A DNA stretch of 51,539 nt from Paludibacteraceae bacterium (lineage in GTDB: Bacteria > Bacteroidota > Bacteroidia > Bacteroidales > Paludibacteraceae), in NCBI GenBank assembly GCA_024399545.1, contig JAKSNS010000017.1:1-51539 (forward strand). Reading direction: 5' to 3'. The translations under genes and the position numbers were made by a program. Below are positions 49,597 through 51,539 of this stretch, piece after piece (positions within the stretch are counted from its first letter, which is position 1; the number at the start of each line of letters is the position of its first letter). The notes beneath the pieces were generated by a model, which was not told where the DNA came from, ran no database searches, and worked only from the letters and a program-made list of their open reading frames with translations.

Positions 49597-50820
49597 ATGC
49601 ACGAAAAAATAAAAGATATCCGGATGGAGGATTTTGACTATCCTCTGACAGACGAAAGGATAGCGAAATACCCTGTAAATGAGCGTGATCATTCTAAACT
49701 TTTGATATGGGAAAAAGGCACCTGTCAGGAAAAGGTTTTTTATGAACTGCCCGAAATCCTTCCTCCCGGCGACCTGTTGATATACAATAACACGAAAGTC
49801 ATTCAGGCTCGCCTGCGTTTTCATAAGGCGAGCGGGGCGGAAATCGAGATTTTCTGTCTTGAACCTGAAAGCCCGAAGGATTACGAACGTGTCTTCCAGA
49901 CAACCAAGTGTTGCGAATGGCAATGTCTTGTCGGAAATTCCAAGAAATGGAAAGAGGGTAAACTCTCTGAGATGGTAATGATTGACCGCCGAATAATAGA
50001 GTTCACAGCCGAGCGTGTCAAGCGACTTGAGGGAATGTCCAACGTCATCAGGTTTGAGTGGGACGATGAGGATGTGACTTTCGGCGAGATGCTTGAACAT
50101 TTTGGTCAACTACCTATCCCTCCGTATCTTAACCGCGAGACCGAGGAGAGCGACAAACGGACTTACCAGACTGTCTATTCACGCATTGAAGGTTCGGTTG
50201 CAGCTCCTACGGCAGGTCTTCATTTCACGAAAGAGGTGCTTCGCGAGCTTGTTTTGCGTGGCATCTACGAAGACGAAGTCACGCTGCATGTAGGTGCGGG
50301 AACTTTCCAACCGGTGAAAAGCGAGACTATCAGCGGTCACCCCATGCACAAGGAGACTATTTCCGTCCGCAAAGCCTCAATAGAGAACATTATCAAGCAC
50401 CTTGGCCACATTGTCGCCGTCGGCACAACATCTGTGCGCACTTTGGAAAGTCTCTATTTCTTCGGCTGTAAGTTGCTTGAGGACGACAGCGAGCGTGAGA
50501 TGATTGTCGAACAGTGGGAACCTTATGATACAGAGCATAACGTCGAGCCAAGCGTAGCCCTACAGGCCATCGTTGACTATCTGACCAAACACCACCTGCC
50601 AAACTTCGAGGCAGAGACACGTATTATAATAGTGCCTGGCTATCAATTCCGCATAGTCAACAAACTCATCACCAACTTCCATCAACCCAAAAGCACCCTT
50701 CTCCTCCTCATCTCTGCCTTCGTCGGCGGTGAAGAATGGAAAAAAATCTATCGTTTCGCCCTCGACAACAATTTCCGTTTCTTAAGTTACGGCGACTCCT
50801 CGCTACTAATCCGCCAATAA
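49597..50820 (+). CDS. queA: QueA-type S-adenosylmethionine:tRNA ribosyltransferase-isomerase
   Basis: A 407-aa enzyme that transfers the ribosyl part of SAM to preQ1-modified tRNA to form epoxyqueuosine. Motifs are DFDYPLTDERIAKYP near the start, IYNNTKVIQARLRF, SVAAPTAGLHFT (about 205-216), VGAGTFQPV and NFHQPKSTLLLLISAF near the end. The family is usually about 350 aa, so this is a longer form, with an insertion after residue 90. It is therefore possibly a second QueA-like paralogue. The start at 49597 (MHEKIKDIR) follows the -7 box; a start at 49624 is also possible. Confidence 0.85.
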   Translation: MHEKIKDIRMEDFDYPLTDERIAKYPVNERDHSKLLIWEKGTCQEKVFYELPEILPPGDLLIYNNTKVIQARLRFHKASGAEIEIFCLEPESPKDYERVFQTTKCCEWQCLVGNSKKWKEGKLSEMVMIDRRIIEFTAERVKRLEGMSNVIRFEWDDEDVTFGEMLEHFGQLPIPPYLNRETEESDKRTYQTVYSRIEGSVAAPTAGLHFTKEVLRELVLRGIYEDEVTLHVGAGTFQPVKSETISGHPMHKETISVRKASIENIIKHLGHIVAVGTTSVRTLESLYFFGCKLLEDDSEREMIVEQWEPYDTEHNVEPSVALQAIVDYLTKHHLPNFEAETRIIIVPGYQFRIVNKLITNFHQPKSTLLLLISAFVGGEEWKKIYRFALDNNFRFLSYGDSSLLIRQ

Positions 50821-50831
50821 AACACACCATT

Positions 50832-51197
50832 ATGACAAACTGGAAACTAAAAGATATCTGGGCAGAAGAAAACGGCATGACCGTCACAGAAACCACAGAC
50901 ACGACAGCGACGACCGAGATGACCGTTGACAAACGACATCTTAATGGCGTTGGGGTATGCCAAGGAGGAGCCCTCTTCACACTTGCCGACCTTGCGATGG
51001 CGGCAGTCACCAACCAAACCGGCAAAAGCGTATCAACAGACGCCAACATCCGCTTTCTCTCCCCTGCCCTTGAGGGTGAGCATCTTGTTTGCCACTGCCG
51101 CATAATCAAAGACGGTCGTCTGCCCGTCGTCGAAGGAGAGATACGCACCGCCGGAAAAATCATCGCCACATTCGGCGGCAGAGATTACAGGTTATAG
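50832..51197 (+). CDS. PaaI-family hotdog thioesterase
   Basis: A 121-aa acyl-CoA thioesterase-like protein. The hotdog signature is RHLNGVGVCQGGALFTLADLAMAAVT (about 37-62), with the conserved Gly-Gly and the catalytic Asp in the ADLA turn. The likely substrate is an aryl-acyl or short acyl-CoA. It lies 11 nt after queA, so they share a transcript. I start at MTNWKLKDI (50832); the longer frame runs into queA. Confidence 0.8.
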   Translation: MTNWKLKDIWAEENGMTVTETTDTTATTEMTVDKRHLNGVGVCQGGALFTLADLAMAAVTNQTGKSVSTDANIRFLSPALEGEHLVCHCRIIKDGRLPVVEGEIRTAGKIIATFGGRDYRL

Positions 51198-51229
51198 AGT
51201 CCTAGTTCTATAAGAGCTATGACTCTATA
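51191..51229 (+). terminator. Hairpin overlapping the PaaI-type stop codon
   Basis: A perfect 10-bp stem TTATAGAGTC/GACTCTATAA (51191-51200 with 51220-51229) plus an inner TAGTTCT/AGAGCTA pairing. No T-run follows, so termination is uncertain. Confidence 0.45.
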
Positions 51230-51323
51230 ACAATTCCTTTGCTAAGATGCACCTTGCTAACCGCTTAGGCGAACTTACCCACAAGAAACGTTATAGGGCT
51301 AAAAAATTTTACACCATAATATA

Positions 51324-51454
51324 TAGTTATAATGAAATAATAACTTGGTACAATCTTATTTTTATGCCACAATGCAACATCCCGTAGAGACGTGACATGC
51401 CGCGTCTCCCAACAATATATGCGTTTCAAATCGTACCAATTTATTATTTAACCC
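51324..51454 (-). repeat. Second copy of the 25.6-kb element core, inverted
   Basis: The minus-strand reading matches 25627-25755 over nearly the whole length: GGGTTAAATAATAAATTGGT, ACGATTTGAAACGCATATA, then a hairpin, then CATAAAAATAAG and CCAAGTTATTATTTCATTAT. The outer 16-bp inverted repeats are missing, and the hairpin has the form GGAGACGCGGCATGTCACGTCT. Confidence 0.75.
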
Positions 51455-51539
51455 TAGCATACATAATAATATACTATCTTTTTTTGAGAGGGGGTGCAAG
51501 TTTTTAGGTGAAATTATTGAAATTATTGAAATCGTCAAA
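51455..51539. other. AT-rich end of window, no feature seen
   Basis: Contains AAATTATTG direct repeats near 51510-51533 but no gene or terminator. Confidence 0.4.

Noticed and set aside
50393-50620. Minus-strand 75-aa frame inside queA
   Set aside because: It is a shadow frame with no promoter and no motif.

Overview
The window looks like chromosomal DNA of a member of the Bacteroidales (phylum Bacteroidota), probably an uncultured gut-type lineage. Most convincing starts are preceded by the Bacteroidota promoter (TTG or TTTG at about -33, TAnnTTTG at -7) and almost none by a Shine-Dalgarno sequence. The gene content fits too: lysine-type SerA, DUF4293, DUF1573 and DUF3298 proteins, type-B L31, a triheme cytochrome c peroxidase and PL-type small lipoproteins. 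No rRNA, CRISPR array, prophage or intact insertion sequence was seen. Three tRNA genes are present (Ser-GCT, Ser-TGA, Leu-CAA).

Layout. 0-11.3 kb is housekeeping: xerD, serA, mltG (minus strand); then tRNA-Ser, ispE, two paralogous small lipoproteins, tRNA-Ser/rpmE2, a GT2 glycosyltransferase, a DUF1573 protein and the overlapping operon meaB-PAP2-PBP1A (plus strand). 11.3-19.96 kb is an accessory region. It holds an 0.8-kb non-coding stretch with a mirrored pair of 9-mer arrays, an internally deleted Rpn-type nuclease pseudogene, a nonsense-mutated winged-helix gene, and a three-gene restriction-modification-like cassette (split MTase plus a T5orf172/SF2 helicase fusion). Beyond the cassette come a highly structured inverted-repeat locus and gene remnants. 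Related hairpin elements flank the cassette on both sides. 19.96-23.6 kb holds a ferredoxin/flavodoxin fusion, a CcsA-type haem exporter and a triheme cytochrome c peroxidase.

23.7-32.2 kb is a minus-strand operon: membrane protein, tgt, lptG, mfd, then a 226-bp MITE-like element, then a FemAB-like acyltransferase and rmlA. 32.2-34.9 kb carries tRNA-Leu and the recR-membrane protein-HAD-DUF4293-aroK operon. tyrS follows on the plus strand, then a 115-aa hypothetical protein whose leader contains an 11-bp tandem array. 37-47.1 kb is a tightly overlapping minus-strand operon resembling a reduced aryl-polyene or type II fatty-acid cluster: acyltransferase, ketosynthase, ACP, two hotdog dehydratases, thioesterase, MMPL exporter, CrtI-like oxidoreductase, then a DUF3298 lipoprotein and NhaC. 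The window ends with a lipoprotein, argS, queA, a PaaI-type thioesterase and a second, inverted copy of the core of the 25.6-kb element.

The most notable items are the mirrored 9-mer arrays (11427-11925), the restriction-modification cassette with its flanking hairpins, the three-way-junction-like inverted repeat at 18916-19133, the reduced aryl-polyene-like operon, the repeat family with copies at 25.6 and 51.3 kb, and an MltG with Asp where Glu is expected. All functional assignments come from reading the translations. No database search was run.
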